From contig NZ_JODR01000012.1 of assembly GCF_000725885.1 (NCBI RefSeq), forward strand, positions 124,001 to 188,000: a DNA stretch of 64,000 bases. The letters run 5' to 3'. Source of the stretch: Streptomyces albus subsp. albus (GTDB lineage Bacteria > Actinomycetota > Actinomycetes > Streptomycetales > Streptomycetaceae). Made by a program: the position numbers and the translations under genes. Below are positions 38,849 through 48,245 of this stretch, in pieces; the first letter of the stretch is position 1, and each line of letters starts with the position of its first letter. The notes beneath the pieces were generated by a model. It was not told where the DNA came from, did no database searches, and saw only the letters and a program-made list of their open reading frames with translations.

Positions 38849-40312
38849 ATGGAGGGGGACGAGTACGGCCGGTTGACGGCGTGCGAGATCGCCGGGGCCG
38901 TGACCGGGGGCCGGGTGAGCGCGCGGGAGGTCGCCGAGGCGGCGCTGGCGCGGATCGCCGGGCGGGACGGCGCGGTACGGGCGTTCACCGAGACGTGGCC
39001 GGAGCGGGCACTGGCGTACGCCGCCGCCGTGGACCGGGCCGTGCGCGAAGGTACGCCGCTGCCGCTCGCGGGGGTGCCGCTGGGGATCAAGGCCACACAG
39101 CGGATCGCCTCGCCACTGGTGGCGCGGCCGCTGGCGGCCGGATGCGTACCGGTCGGGGCCACCGCCGTCCCGGGACCGGGCACCCCGTGGCAGACGTGGG
39201 GGACGACCGACCGCGGCCCCACGCTCAACCCGCTGGGCCCCCGGTGGAGCCCGGGCGGCTCGTCCGCGGGGTCGGCGGCGGCCATGGCGGCCCGCATGGT
39301 GCCGCTCGCCACCGGCAGTGACGGCGCGGGCTCCGTGCGGATACCGGCCGCGTGGTGCGGTGTCCTGGGGGTGAAGACGACCGGCGGGCTCGCCCCCGTA
39401 CGGGGCCGTACGGTCCGCAGCGCCCACGGTCCCCTGGCCCGTACGGCGGCGGACGCGGCGGCCTGTCTGGCGGCACTTGGGCGAGCGGGCTCCTGCTCGT
39501 CACCGGGCGCCGAGCCTCGCCGGATGCGGGTCGCCTGGTCCGCGACGCTCGGGTACGCCGCCACCCGGCAGGACATCGCCGCGACGGCCCACACATTGCT
39601 GGAGGCCCTGACGGAGGCGGGCATCACAGCCCCGCATCCGGCTGCCACCGTCCGGCTCCCTGACCCGGCCGCATGCTGGCAGCACCTGCGGGAGAGCCGG
39701 AAGGAAACGACGGGCCCAGCAGCAGGCGACAGTCCGGAAGGGGCGAAGGCCCCGGAGGCAGCAACCCGCCCGGAAAGAGCAACAGCCCCAGAGGCAGAGC
39801 CCGGCCCGAAAAGAGCGACAGCCCCAGAGACAACAACGGCCCCGGAAAAGGCAACGGCCCCAAAGGGAAAGCCCAGCCCGGAAAGGGCAACGGCCCCAAA
39901 GGCAGAGCTCAGCCCGGAAAGCGCGACAGCCCCAGAGCCAGAGCCCAGCCCGAAAAGGACAACACCCCCGGAAGCAGGAACCGGCCGCCCCAATGGGCAG
40001 CCGGGCCCGACGGGCCCGGCTGCCGGCACCGCCGCCGCGCTCAACGCCGCCCTCGACCGCCTCTTCACCGAGGTCGATCTGCTCGCCACCCCGACCACAC
40101 CGGGGCCGCCGCACGGTCACGACGGGCCGGGCGAGAGCATGAGTGTCGCCCTGACGTGGGCGTTCAACATCACCGGGCATCCTGCGGCCAGCCTCCCGGC
40201 GGGGCGGACGGCCGCCGGTGAACCGGTCGGTCTGCAACTGGTGGCGCCGCACGGCCGCGAGGACCGGCTGCTTGCCGTCGCGGCTGCCGCCGAACGCGAA
40301 GGGCTGCTGTGA
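38849..40312 (+). CDS. Amidase-signature enzyme with a repetitive insert
   Basis: 487-aa amidase-signature (GatA-like) hydrolase. The catalytic triad is visible: Lys in LGIKATQRI (about residue 78), cis-Ser in the [20 protein letters not shown] block (about 131-135), and the nucleophile Ser in [16 protein letters not shown] (about 165). The C-terminal part ([32 protein letters not shown]) is also normal. Between them, residues about 285-385 are a low-complexity run of roughly 11-residue units ([11 protein letters not shown] and variants) rich in Lys, Ala, Pro and Glu, placed inside the hydrolase domain. Substrate unknown. Its stop codon lies in the arm of a strong hairpin. Confidence 0.88.
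   Translation: MEGDEYGRLTACEIAGAVTGGRVSAREVAEAALARIAGRDGAVRAFTETWPERALAYAAAVDRAVREGTPLPLAGVPLGIKATQRIASPLVARPLAAGCVPVGATAVPGPGTPWQTWGTTDRGPTLNPLGPRWSPGGSSAGSAAAMAARMVPLATGSDGAGSVRIPAAWCGVLGVKTTGGLAPVRGRTVRSAHGPLARTAADAAACLAALGRAGSCSSPGAEPRRMRVAWSATLGYAATRQDIAATAHTLLEALTEAGITAPHPAATVRLPDPAACWQHLRESRKETTGPAAGDSPEGAKAPEAATRPERATAPEAEPGPKRATAPETTTAPEKATAPKGKPSPERATAPKAELSPESATAPEPEPSPKRTTPPEAGTGRPNGQPGPTGPAAGTAAALNAALDRLFTEVDLLATPTTPGPPHGHDGPGESMSVALTWAFNITGHPAASLPAGRTAAGEPVGLQLVAPHGREDRLLAVAAAAEREGLL
39700..39985 (+). repeat. In-frame repeats inside the amidase
   Basis: About eight imperfect units of 30-36 bases containing GGCCCCGGAA, GCAACGGCCCCA or GCGACAGCCCCAGAG. The local base use is A-rich compared with flanking DNA, which points to recent expansion. 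Confidence 0.75.
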
Positions 40313-40340
40313 CCGCACCGGTGCGCGGTCACAGCAGCCC
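40301..40340. terminator. Bidirectional terminator overlapping the amidase stop
   Basis: A perfect 16-bp inverted repeat (40301-40316 with 40325-40340), 8-base loop, which includes the amidase stop codon and faces the convergent TPR gene ending at 40383. Confidence 0.75.
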
Positions 40341-40382
40341 CTGCCGCCTTACTCGCTCGTCCGGCAGCTGCTTGCTGCCGCC

Positions 40383-40784
40383 TCAGTTGCCCAGGTCTTC
40401 GTCCGGTGTGCCGGGCGCGGGCGGCGCGAAGTCGTCGAAGCCCGCCGCCTCGACGAAGTCGGGGCGCGGGTTCAGCGCGGCGGCCAGCTTGAAGTGGGCC
40501 CGTGCCTCGTCGTCGCGCGACGCCCGCTGAAGGGTGCGGGCCAGCGCGAAGTGCGCGAACGCGTTGTCCGGCTCCCGCTCCAGCACCCACTGGAACTCCT
40601 GTTCCGCCGACTGGAGGCGTGCCACCAGGAAGTACGCGCGGGCTCGCAGCAGCCGCGCGCCCCGGTGGTCGGGGTGCTCTTCGATCACACTGTCGAGAAG
40701 GTGGACCGCGCCGCGCGGGTCGCGTGCTTCCAGCAGCCGCTCGGCGGCGCGGAACTGGATGAGGCTCGTCTCCGGGCTGGTCAC
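40383..40784 (-). CDS. TPR-repeat protein
   Basis: 133-aa small cytoplasmic protein made of about three tetratricopeptide repeats: QFRAAERLLEARDPRGAVHLLDSVIEEHPDH, then ARAYFLVARLQSAEQEFQWVLEREPDN, then ALARTLQRASRDDEARAHFKLAAALNP, with the usual Ala/Gly/Pro positions. The tail is acidic and Pro-rich. TPR arrays of this size act as protein-protein adaptors; the partner is not indicated. The start is GTG 40784 (VTSPETSLIQF) behind AAGGAGAGGG; a longer frame exists. It lies 72 bases after coaE on the same strand, so co-transcription is likely. Confidence 0.87.
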   Translation of the reverse strand: MTSPETSLIQFRAAERLLEARDPRGAVHLLDSVIEEHPDHRGARLLRARAYFLVARLQSAEQEFQWVLEREPDNAFAHFALARTLQRASRDDEARAHFKLAAALNPRPDFVEAAGFDDFAPPAPGTPDEDLGN

Positions 40785-40856
40785 AGCAGTGCCCTCTCCT
40801 TCGGTTCCGCCCCGCACAACAGCGCGCGGCCCCCGGTCATTCCCGGGCGGCGGTGG

Positions 40857-41471
40857 TCAGCCGGCCGGCGGGCGCTGCCCGGAGAGCTGTTCCCACACTG
40901 TGCGGACCCGTGGCGGCAGTGCCTCGATCGGGCCGTCGTTGTCGATCACGATGTCCGCGACCGCGAGCCGCTCCTCGCGGGTGGCCTGCGCCGCCATCCG
41001 GGCGCGGGCCTCCTGCTCGGCCATGCCGCGCAGCCGCACCAGACGGTCGAGACGGGTCTCGTCGGAGGCGTCCACGACGACGACCGTGTCGTACAGCGGT
41101 GCCAGTCCGTTCTCGGTCAGCAGGGGCACGTCGTGCACGATCACCGCGTTCTCGTCGGCCGCCGCCGCTTCCCGCTCCAGTTCGGCGGAGCGCTCCCCCA
41201 CCAGCGGGTGCACGATCGCGTTGAGCGCGGCGAGCCGGTCGGGGTCGGCGAAGACGAGGGAGCCCAGCCGCGGCCGGTCCAGGCTGCCGTCGGGCGCCAG
41301 TACCTCCTCGCCGAACTCGGCGACCACCGCCGCCAGGCCCGGCGTACCCGGCTCGACCACTTCCCGTGCGATGCGGTCGGCGTCCACGATCACCGCGCCG
41401 TGCTCGGCGAGCAGTCGCGACACCTCGCTCTTGCCCGCGCCGATCCCGCCCGTCAGCCCCACCTTCACCAT
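40857..41471 (-). CDS. coaE: Dephospho-CoA kinase
   Basis: 204-aa CoaE, the last enzyme of coenzyme A synthesis (phosphorylates the ribose 3-prime OH of dephospho-CoA). The P-loop is [15 protein letters not shown] at the N-terminus, followed by [26 protein letters not shown] and [12 protein letters not shown], all CoaE signatures. The start is ATG 41471 (MVKVGLTGG); an in-frame GTG lies three codons upstream. There is no Shine-Dalgarno, and a TATAGC -10 box at 41481-41486 sits so close that a nearly leaderless mRNA is likely. Confidence 0.96.
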   Translation of the reverse strand: MVKVGLTGGIGAGKSEVSRLLAEHGAVIVDADRIAREVVEPGTPGLAAVVAEFGEEVLAPDGSLDRPRLGSLVFADPDRLAALNAIVHPLVGERSAELEREAAAADENAVIVHDVPLLTENGLAPLYDTVVVVDASDETRLDRLVRLRGMAEQEARARMAAQATREERLAVADIVIDNDGPIEALPPRVRTVWEQLSGQRPPAG

Positions 41472-41613
41472 GCGGCCCACGCTATACGGTGCCCCAGGTC
41501 ACCCACACCGCCCCAGCCGCTCCCGCACAGCGCCCCGGCCGCGGGCACCGGCCCGGCTGTTGCCCGGACGGCGCCCCGGCCACCGGCGCCGCAACACCGC
41601 AACACCGCCCCCG

Positions 41614-42603
41614 TCAGTCCTCGGGGCCCTGCTCGGCCTCCCGCTCGGCCAGGAACCGTTCGAAGACCGCGCCCAGCTCGTCCGCCGACGGCAGCTCCAC
41701 CGGCTCCGCCACCAGATTGCCCCGGGTCTCGGCACCGGCCACGGCGTCGTACTGCTGCTCAAGGCCCTTGACGACGGACACCAGTTCGTCGTCGCCCTCC
41801 GCGAGCTGCCGCTCGATCTCGTCCTGGGTGCGCAGCGCGTCGCTGCGCAGCGCGTGGGCGACCTCCGGCAGCACCAGTCCCGTCGCCGAGGTGATCGCCT
41901 CCACGACGACCAGGGCGGCGTCCGGGTACCGGGAGCGGGCGACGTAGTGCGGCACGTGCGCCACCACGCCGAGCACGTCGTGGCCGCTCTCCTCCAGCCG
42001 CAGCTCGGTCAGGGCCGCCGCGCTGCCGGGGACCTGTGCCTCTTCGAAGACCGACCGCTGCGCCGGCACCAGTTCGGCCCGGTTGCCGTGCGGGGTGAGC
42101 CCGACCGGGCGGGTGTGCGGCACACCCATCGGGATGCCGTGGAAGGTGACGGCCAGCCGTGCCCGGACCCGCTCGGCGATCTCGCGGACCGCCTCGGTGA
42201 AGCGCTCCCACTCGTTGTCCGGCTCCGGGCCGGACAGCAGCAGGAACGGCGCGTCCGTCGCGTCCCGCATCAGCCGCAGCTCCAGCCGCGGCGTCTCGTA
42301 CGACACCCACCGGTCGCGCCGGAAGGTCATCATCGGGCGGCGTGCCCGGTAGTCGATGAGGCGGTCCACGTCGAACCGGGCGACGGTGACGTACGGCTGC
42401 GAGGCCATCAGCCGTTCGACGATCTGCTCGCCGGTGTCCCCGGCGTCCATGAAGCCCTCGAAGTGGTACAGCATCACCAGGCCCGCGCTGTCCGGCTCGC
42501 CGATCACGGCGTCCACCGCGTCCAGCCCGGCCTGATCCCACGAGTACAACGATTCCCGCTCCAGTCGCATACCCCTGACAACACTGGTGCGCGGCATGCG
42601 CAT
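41614..42603 (-). CDS. PAC2-family protein
   Basis: Up to 329 aa; PAC2 (proteasome assembly chaperone 2-like) family. Hallmarks: [19 protein letters not shown] (about residue 42), then the [41 protein letters not shown] and [11 protein letters not shown] blocks. Actinobacterial members are often encoded close to proteasome or house-keeping genes; the bacterial role is not settled. Three possible starts (ATG 42603, ATG 42597, ATG 42570) cannot be separated by binding sites; 42570 ([13 protein letters not shown]) is the most family-like. It sits between coaE and rpsA. Confidence 0.88.
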   Translation of the reverse strand: MRMPRTSVVRGMRLERESLYSWDQAGLDAVDAVIGEPDSAGLVMLYHFEGFMDAGDTGEQIVERLMASQPYVTVARFDVDRLIDYRARRPMMTFRRDRWVSYETPRLELRLMRDATDAPFLLLSGPEPDNEWERFTEAVREIAERVRARLAVTFHGIPMGVPHTRPVGLTPHGNRAELVPAQRSVFEEAQVPGSAAALTELRLEESGHDVLGVVAHVPHYVARSRYPDAALVVVEAITSATGLVLPEVAHALRSDALRTQDEIERQLAEGDDELVSVVKGLEQQYDAVAGAETRGNLVAEPVELPSADELGAVFERFLAEREAEQGPED

Positions 42604-42649
42604 TCCCCGTCCCGCGCCCCGGACGGGTGATGCGAGGGCCCGCGGAACG

Positions 42650-42687
42650 CGGCGAGGCCCGCACCCCGGAGGGTGCGGGCCTCGCCG
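42650..42687 (-). terminator. rpsA terminator
   Basis: A perfect 16-bp GC-rich inverted repeat (42650-42665 with 42672-42687), 6-base loop, 27 bases past the rpsA stop. Confidence 0.85.
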
Positions 42688-42713
42688 TTCGGCTCAGGCT
42701 CGGTGGTGAGCGG

Positions 42714-44222
42714 TCAGCTCTGGCCGCCGGCCAGCTTCTCGCGGAGCGCGGCGAGGGCCTCGTCGGAGGCCAGCGCACCGGAGTCCTCGTCCGAGCCCTC
42801 GGACGAGTAGGAGCCGCCGCCCTGGCCGCCGCCCTGGCCACCGCCGGTGCCACCCGTGGCGCCCTCGGCCGCGGCCTGCTCGTCGGCCTCGCGGGACTTG
42901 ATGACCTGGGCCTGGTGCGCCTCGAAGCGCGCCTGCGCCTCGGCGTACTGGCGCTCCCACTCCTCCCGCTGCTTCTCGTAGCCCGGCAGCCAGTCGTTGG
43001 CCTCCGGGTCGAAGCCCTCGGGGTAGATGTAGTTGCCCTGGTCGTCGTAGGACGCGGCCATGCCGTAGAGGGTCGGGTCGAACTCGACCTGGGTCGGGTC
43101 GGCGCCGAACGCCTCGTTGGCCTGCTTCAGCGAGAGGCTGATGCGGCGGCGCTCCAGGTCGATGTCGATGACCTTGACGAAGATCTCGTCGTTGACCTGG
43201 ACGACCTGCTCCGGGATCTCCACGTGGCGCTCGGCCAGCTCGGAGATGTGGACCAGGCCCTCGATGCCCTCGTCCACGCGGACGAACGCACCGAACGGCA
43301 CCAGCTTCGTGACCTTGCCGGGCACGACCTGGCCGATCTGGTGGGTGCGGGCGAACTGCTGCCACGGGTCTTCCTGGGTCGCCTTGAGCGACAGGGACAC
43401 GCGCTCGCGGTCCATGTCGACGTCCAGGACCTCGACCGTGACCTCCTGGCCGACCTCGACGACCTCGGAGGGGTGGTCGATGTGCTTCCAGGACAGCTCG
43501 GAGACGTGGACCAGACCGTCCACGCCGCCCAGGTCGACGAAGGCGCCGAAGTTGACGATGGAGGAGACGACGCCGGAGCGCACCTGGCCCTTCTGGAGGG
43601 TGGTGAGGAAGGTCTGGCGGACCTCGCTCTGGGTCTGCTCCAGCCAGGCGCGGCGGGAGAGGACCACGTTGTTGCGGTTCTTGTCCAGCTCGATGATCTT
43701 GGCCTCGAGCTCCTTGCCGACGTACGGCTGGAGGTCGCGGACGCGGCGCATCTCGACCAGGGAGGCCGGGAGGAAGCCACGCAGACCGATGTCGAGGATG
43801 AGGCCGCCCTTGACGACCTCGATGACGGTACCGGTGACGATGCCGTCCTCTTCCTTGATCTTCTCGATGGTGCCCCAGGCACGCTCGTACTGGGCGCGCT
43901 TCTTCGAGAGGATCAGGCGGCCTTCCTTGTCCTCCTTCTGGAGGACAAGGGCCTCGATCTCGTCACCGACGGCGACGACCTCGTTCGGGTCGACGTCGTG
44001 CTTGATCGACAGCTCTCGGGAAGGGATGACACCTTCGGTCTTGTAACCGATGTCGAGCAGGACCTCGTCCCGGTCGACCTTCACGATGACGCCGTCGACG
44101 ATGTCGCCGTCGTTGAAGTACTTGATCGTCTCGTCGATCGCGGCGAGGAAGGCTTCCTCGGAACCGATGTCGTTGACCGCAACCTGCGGGCTGGTGGCGG
44201 AGGTCTCGGTGCTGCTCGTCAT
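42714..44222 (-). CDS. rpsA: 30S ribosomal protein S1
   Basis: 502-aa ribosomal protein S1 with four S1 (OB-fold) RNA-binding repeats (about residues 35-105, 120-185, 205-275 and 290-360), marked by VDGVIVKVDRDEVLLDIGYKTEGVIP, VTGTVIEVVKGGLILDIGLRGFLPAS, RSGVVSSIVNFGAFVDLGGVDGLVH and VPGKVTKLVPFGAFVRVDEGIEGLVH. The C-terminal 130 residues are actinobacterial and end in a Gly-rich acidic tail. S1 helps mRNA bind the 30S subunit. The start is ATG 44222 (MTSSTETSATSPQ). It has a strong promoter, a 170-base leader and a strong terminator, and is a single-gene unit. Confidence 0.98.
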   Translation of the reverse strand: MTSSTETSATSPQVAVNDIGSEEAFLAAIDETIKYFNDGDIVDGVIVKVDRDEVLLDIGYKTEGVIPSRELSIKHDVDPNEVVAVGDEIEALVLQKEDKEGRLILSKKRAQYERAWGTIEKIKEEDGIVTGTVIEVVKGGLILDIGLRGFLPASLVEMRRVRDLQPYVGKELEAKIIELDKNRNNVVLSRRAWLEQTQSEVRQTFLTTLQKGQVRSGVVSSIVNFGAFVDLGGVDGLVHVSELSWKHIDHPSEVVEVGQEVTVEVLDVDMDRERVSLSLKATQEDPWQQFARTHQIGQVVPGKVTKLVPFGAFVRVDEGIEGLVHISELAERHVEIPEQVVQVNDEIFVKVIDIDLERRRISLSLKQANEAFGADPTQVEFDPTLYGMAASYDDQGNYIYPEGFDPEANDWLPGYEKQREEWERQYAEAQARFEAHQAQVIKSREADEQAAAEGATGGTGGGQGGGQGGGSYSSEGSDEDSGALASDEALAALREKLAGGQS

Positions 44223-44588
44223 GTGGGAAAGGGTCTCCGGTACGGACATGAAGTCGTAGGTACTGCTACGCCGAGGGCCCTTTGATCGCACCGCATGCAA
44301 GTCAGCCGGACAGCTTGAAAGCCGGAAACCCGAGGGGACATACAACAGATGCGAGCGCGGCCTGCTCCGTCCGAGGCACGCAGGCCCGCAGCGCAACTTG
44401 TAGCATACGGGGGCCGCTGGGCATGGTCAATGCGCGAAAGAGCACACCTGGGGCGGAAGACTCCATACCCGGCAGAACTCGCCTCGCAGCAGGGGCGGAA
44501 AACCCCGCGCGACCGGCTCCCGCGGCGACCCGAGAGGCCCCGCGAAGCTCCCCCGTGAGCCAGCACGAAGAGTACGGCTACAGGTGCG
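44223..44588. other. 366-base region: rpsA leader and divergent promoter
   Basis: The left 170 bases are the rpsA leader. Unusually, the rpsA frame has no stop across the whole leader, and an in-frame ATG (MSVPETLSH) lies nine codons above the annotated start. The right part must drive the plus-strand methyltransferase; no clear promoter is seen there. Confidence 0.5.
44402..44430 (-). promoter_or_regulatory. rpsA promoter
   Basis: On the minus strand TTGACC (44430-44425), 17-base spacer, TATGCT (44407-44402), one of the best housekeeping-sigma promoters in the window. It implies a start near 44395 and a leader of about 170 bases, long enough for autoregulation by S1. Confidence 0.8.
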
Positions 44589-45584
44589 ATGGAACAAAAG
44601 CACGAGGTGGACCGGACCGTCCACCCCCTCAGTGGGCAGCACATGACGGACGGTGACAGGTACACCGGGCCGGAGCCCGTACCGGCCCCGTCCACGGGCG
44701 ACGGTGCCGGAGGACGCGAGGGGGCCGGCGGCGCGGAGAACGGCGGCGTGTCCGGCGGCACGGCCGGCGGCGCGGACGATGCCGAGGCGGTGCGGCGCCC
44801 CGCGGGCGGCTACGAGAGCAGCCGCGCCAGCCGGGGCTGGTGGGACCGCAACGCCGACGACTACCAGCGCGACCACGGCGACTTCCTGGGCGACGCCCGG
44901 TTCGTCTGGGGGCCGGAGGGGCTGGACGAGGCCGAGGCGCGACTGCTGGGCCCCGCCGAGGCGCTGCGCGGCCTCGACGTGCTGGAGATCGGCGCCGGGG
45001 CCGCCCAGTGCTCGCGCTGGCTGGCGGCGCAGGGGGCGCGGCCGGTGGCGCTCGACCTGGCCCACCGGCAGTTGCAGCACGCGCTGCGGATCGGGGGCGG
45101 AACGGGCGGCGAGGCGGGTTTCCCGCTGGTCGAGGCGGACGCGCGGGCGCTGCCGTTCGCGGACGGCTCGTTCGATCTGGCGTGCTCCGCCTACGGGGCG
45201 ATCCCGTTCGTCGCCGACCCCGAACGGGTGTTCGCAGAGGTGGCGCGGGTGCTGCGGCCCGGCGGGCGGTGGGTCTTCTCCCTGACCCATCCCCTGCGCT
45301 GGGCGCTGGCCGACGAGCCGGGCCCCGAGGGGCTGACCGTGATCGCCTCCTACTTCGACCGGACGCCGTACGTCGAACAGGACGAGCACGGGCGGACCGT
45401 CTACGTCGAGCACCACCGGACGCTGGGCGACCGCGTGCGGGAGCTGCGCCGGGCCGGCTTCCTCCTCGACGACCTCGTCGAGCCGGAGTGGCCCGAGTGG
45501 AACCAGCAGGTGTGGGGCGGCTGGTCCCCGCTGCGCGGCCGGCTGGTGCCGGGCACCGCCGTCTTCGTCTGCACCCGCGCCTGA
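44589..45584 (+). CDS. Class I SAM-dependent methyltransferase
   Basis: 331-aa methyltransferase. The first 75 residues are Gly/Ala-rich and probably disordered; the catalytic fold starts near YESSRASRGWWDRNADDYQ. SAM motifs: VLEIGAGAAQCSRWLAAQG (about 130), RPVALDLA, and FDLACSAYGAIPFVADPERVF, with the family end RVLRPGGRWVFSLTHPLRWAL. The substrate is not predictable. ATG 44589 is the frame start; ATG 44643 (MTDGDRYT) is a reasonable alternative, and neither has a strong binding site. hrpB follows 31 bases later on the same strand, so the two are probably an operon. Confidence 0.85.
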   Translation: MEQKHEVDRTVHPLSGQHMTDGDRYTGPEPVPAPSTGDGAGGREGAGGAENGGVSGGTAGGADDAEAVRRPAGGYESSRASRGWWDRNADDYQRDHGDFLGDARFVWGPEGLDEAEARLLGPAEALRGLDVLEIGAGAAQCSRWLAAQGARPVALDLAHRQLQHALRIGGGTGGEAGFPLVEADARALPFADGSFDLACSAYGAIPFVADPERVFAEVARVLRPGGRWVFSLTHPLRWALADEPGPEGLTVIASYFDRTPYVEQDEHGRTVYVEHHRTLGDRVRELRRAGFLLDDLVEPEWPEWNQQVWGGWSPLRGRLVPGTAVFVCTRA

Positions 45585-45615
45585 GCCCGGCGCACGGCGG
45601 CGGGAGAATGCCGCC

Positions 45616-48162
45616 GTGCGCCACGACCAGTTGTTGCAGCTCCCCATCGGCGAGGCCCTCCCCCGGCTGCGGGACGCCCTCGACCGGCACGGCTCCGCCG
45701 TCGTCCACGCCCCTCCCGGCACCGGCAAGACGACGCTGCTCCCCCTCGCCCTGGCGGGGCTCCTGGCGGACGGCGCCCCCGCGCGCAGGGTCCTGGTGGC
45801 CGAGCCGCGCCGGCTGGCGGCACGCTCCGCCGCCCGCCGGATGGCCTGGCTGCTGGGCGAGGAGGTGGGCGGCAGCGTCGGCTTCACCGTGCGGGGCGAG
45901 CGCCGCGCGGGCCCGGACACCCGGGTCGAGGTCGTCACCACGGGCGTCCTGCTGCAACGTCTCCAGCGCGACCAGGAGCTGTCCGGGGTGGACGTCGCCT
46001 TGCTGGACGAGTGCCACGAGCGCCATCTGGACGCCGACACCGCGCTGGCGTTCCTGCTGGACGTCCGCGACACGCTCCGCCCCGACCTGCGGCTGATCGC
46101 CGCGTCGGCGACGCAGGACAGCCAGGCGTGGGCGCGGCTGCTGTCCGCTCCCGTGGTGCGCGGGCGCGGTACGAGCCACCCGGTGCGCGTCCTGCACGCC
46201 CCTCCCCCGCCCGGGGTGCGGCCCCCGCACGGCACATGGGTGGACCCCGCACTGCTGCGGCACGTCGCGGCGACGGTCCGGCGGGCCCTGGCGGAGGTGC
46301 CCGAGGGCGACGTGCTGTGCTTCCTGCCCGGCGTCGGGGAGATCGGCAGGGTGGCCGCACTGCTGGACGGCGTGGACGCGCGGGTGCTCCAGCTGCACGG
46401 CCGGGCGCCGGCCCCGGTGCAGGACGAGGTGCTGCGGGGCGCCGTGGACGGTGTCCGCCGGGTGATCCTCTCCACGTCCGTCGCCGAGTCGAGCCTGACG
46501 GTGCCGGGTGTCCGCGCCGTGGTGGACGCGGGTCTGGCGCGGGAGGCGCGCACGGACCATGCGCGCGGCCTGGGCTCGCTGACCACGGTGCGGGTCTCGC
46601 GCGCGGGCGCGGAGCAGCGGCGCGGGCGGGCCGGCCGGGAGGCGCCGGGTGTGGCGTACGCGTGCTGGGCCGAGGCCGAGGAGGCGGGACGCCCGCGCGA
46701 GCCCGCCCCCGAGATCAGCGTCGCCGACCTGTCCGCCTTCGCCCTCCAGACCGCCTGCTGGGGCGATCCGGACGCGGCGGGGCTGGCCCTGCTGGACGCG
46801 CCGCCCGCCGGTGCGATGGCCGCGGCGCACGAGACGCTGCGTGCGGTGGGGGCGCTGGACGAGGGCGGCCGGGTGACCTCGCGCGGGCAGCGGATGGCCC
46901 GGCTGGGCGTGCATCCGCGACTGGCGCGGGCGCTGCTGGACGGCGCGGCCCTGGTCGGCAGCGAACTGGCGAGCGAGACGGTGGCCCTGCTGAGCGAGGA
47001 ACCGCCGCGGGCGTACGGGGACGACGCGGCCGAGGCCCTGCGGCGGGCCCGCGCCGGGCGCCGCACCGACCCGTACGGGACGCGCTGGGCCGCGGAGGTG
47101 CGGCGGCTGCGGTCGCTGCTGGGCCGCGAGACGCGGCGGCCCGCGGGGATGACCGACGAGCGCGGCGTGGGCACGGTCGTCGCCCTGGCGCAGCCCGAAC
47201 GTGTCGGCCGGGCCCAGGAGCCGGGCACCTACCTGATGACCGGCGGGACGCGCGCCGGTCTGGCCGCGGAGAGCGCTCTGCGCGGCACGCCGTGGCTGGC
47301 GGTCGCCGTCGCGGACCGTCCGGCGGGCGCCGCCACGGCACGGGTGCGGCTGGCCGCCGCGATCGACGAGGAGACGGCCCTGGCCGCGGCGGACGCGCTG
47401 CGCACCGTACGCCGCGAGGTGCGCTGGGACCCCGACGCGGGCCCGCGCGGCGAGGGCGGCGACGTGGTGGCCCGCGAGGTGGAGTCGCTGGGTGCCGTGC
47501 GGCTGTCGGCACGGCCGCTGACCGACGCCCCGCCCGCGCGGTTGCGCGAGGCCGCGCTGGACGGGCTGCGGCGGCAGGGACTGGGGCTGCTGCACTGGTC
47601 CGAGGCGGCCCGCTCGCTGCGCCGGCGGCTCGCCTTCCTCCGCCGGGAGCTGGGCGAACCGTGGCCGGACGTGTCGGACGAGGCGCTGCTGGAGCGGGCC
47701 GGCGACTGGCTGGGCCGGGTCCGCTCCCGCGCCGACCTGGGCCGGGTGGACGCCGGGAACGTGCTGTCGGGGACGCTGCCGTGGGCGTCGGGGCAGGCCG
47801 CACGGCTGGACGAGCTGGCCCCGGAACGGATCGAGGTGCCCTCCGGCTCCCGGATCCGGGTGGACTACGAGCCGGAACAGCCGGTGCTGGCGGTGAAACT
47901 CCAGGAGATGTTCGGCGCGCGCGAGACCCCCCGCATCGCGGACGGCCGGGTGCCGCTGCTGATCCATCTCCTCTCCCCGGCAGGCCGTCCGGCCGCCGTC
48001 ACCGCCGACCTGGCCTCGTTCTGGGCGGACGGCTACCGCGGCGTACGGGCGGAGCTGCGGGGCCGCTACCCCAAGCACCCCTGGCCGCAGGACCCCGCGA
48101 CGGCGGAACCCACCCGGCACACCAAGGCCGGGGCCGGCCGGCAGCGGCCCCGGCAGGGCTGA
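45616..48162 (+). CDS. hrpB: ATP-dependent helicase HrpB
   Basis: 848-aa DEAH-box RNA helicase-like protein of the HrpB family. Motifs: I PPGTGKTTLLPLAL (about residue 34), Ia VAEPRRLAARSAARR, II LLDECHERH (DECH, about 131), III ASATQDS, IV CFLPGVGEIGR, V VILSTSVAESSLTVPGVRAVVDAG and VI QRRGRAGREAPG. The C-terminal third holds the HrpB-specific domain (WASGQAARLDELAPERIEVPSGSRIRVDYE). Bacterial HrpB is widespread but its substrate is poorly known. The GTG start is 31 bases past the methyltransferase gene. Confidence 0.95.
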   Translation: MRHDQLLQLPIGEALPRLRDALDRHGSAVVHAPPGTGKTTLLPLALAGLLADGAPARRVLVAEPRRLAARSAARRMAWLLGEEVGGSVGFTVRGERRAGPDTRVEVVTTGVLLQRLQRDQELSGVDVALLDECHERHLDADTALAFLLDVRDTLRPDLRLIAASATQDSQAWARLLSAPVVRGRGTSHPVRVLHAPPPPGVRPPHGTWVDPALLRHVAATVRRALAEVPEGDVLCFLPGVGEIGRVAALLDGVDARVLQLHGRAPAPVQDEVLRGAVDGVRRVILSTSVAESSLTVPGVRAVVDAGLAREARTDHARGLGSLTTVRVSRAGAEQRRGRAGREAPGVAYACWAEAEEAGRPREPAPEISVADLSAFALQTACWGDPDAAGLALLDAPPAGAMAAAHETLRAVGALDEGGRVTSRGQRMARLGVHPRLARALLDGAALVGSELASETVALLSEEPPRAYGDDAAEALRRARAGRRTDPYGTRWAAEVRRLRSLLGRETRRPAGMTDERGVGTVVALAQPERVGRAQEPGTYLMTGGTRAGLAAESALRGTPWLAVAVADRPAGAATARVRLAAAIDEETALAAADALRTVRREVRWDPDAGPRGEGGDVVAREVESLGAVRLSARPLTDAPPARLREAALDGLRRQGLGLLHWSEAARSLRRRLAFLRRELGEPWPDVSDEALLERAGDWLGRVRSRADLGRVDAGNVLSGTLPWASGQAARLDELAPERIEVPSGSRIRVDYEPEQPVLAVKLQEMFGARETPRIADGRVPLLIHLLSPAGRPAAVTADLASFWADGYRGVRAELRGRYPKHPWPQDPATAEPTRHTKAGAGRQRPRQG

Positions 48163-48245
48163 GCGGAGGCGGCGGCCCGCAGCGCGCCACGTCCGGCGGG
48201 CGCCCGCGCCGTGCGTACGGCGGTGCCGGGTCCGGGCGCGTACGG

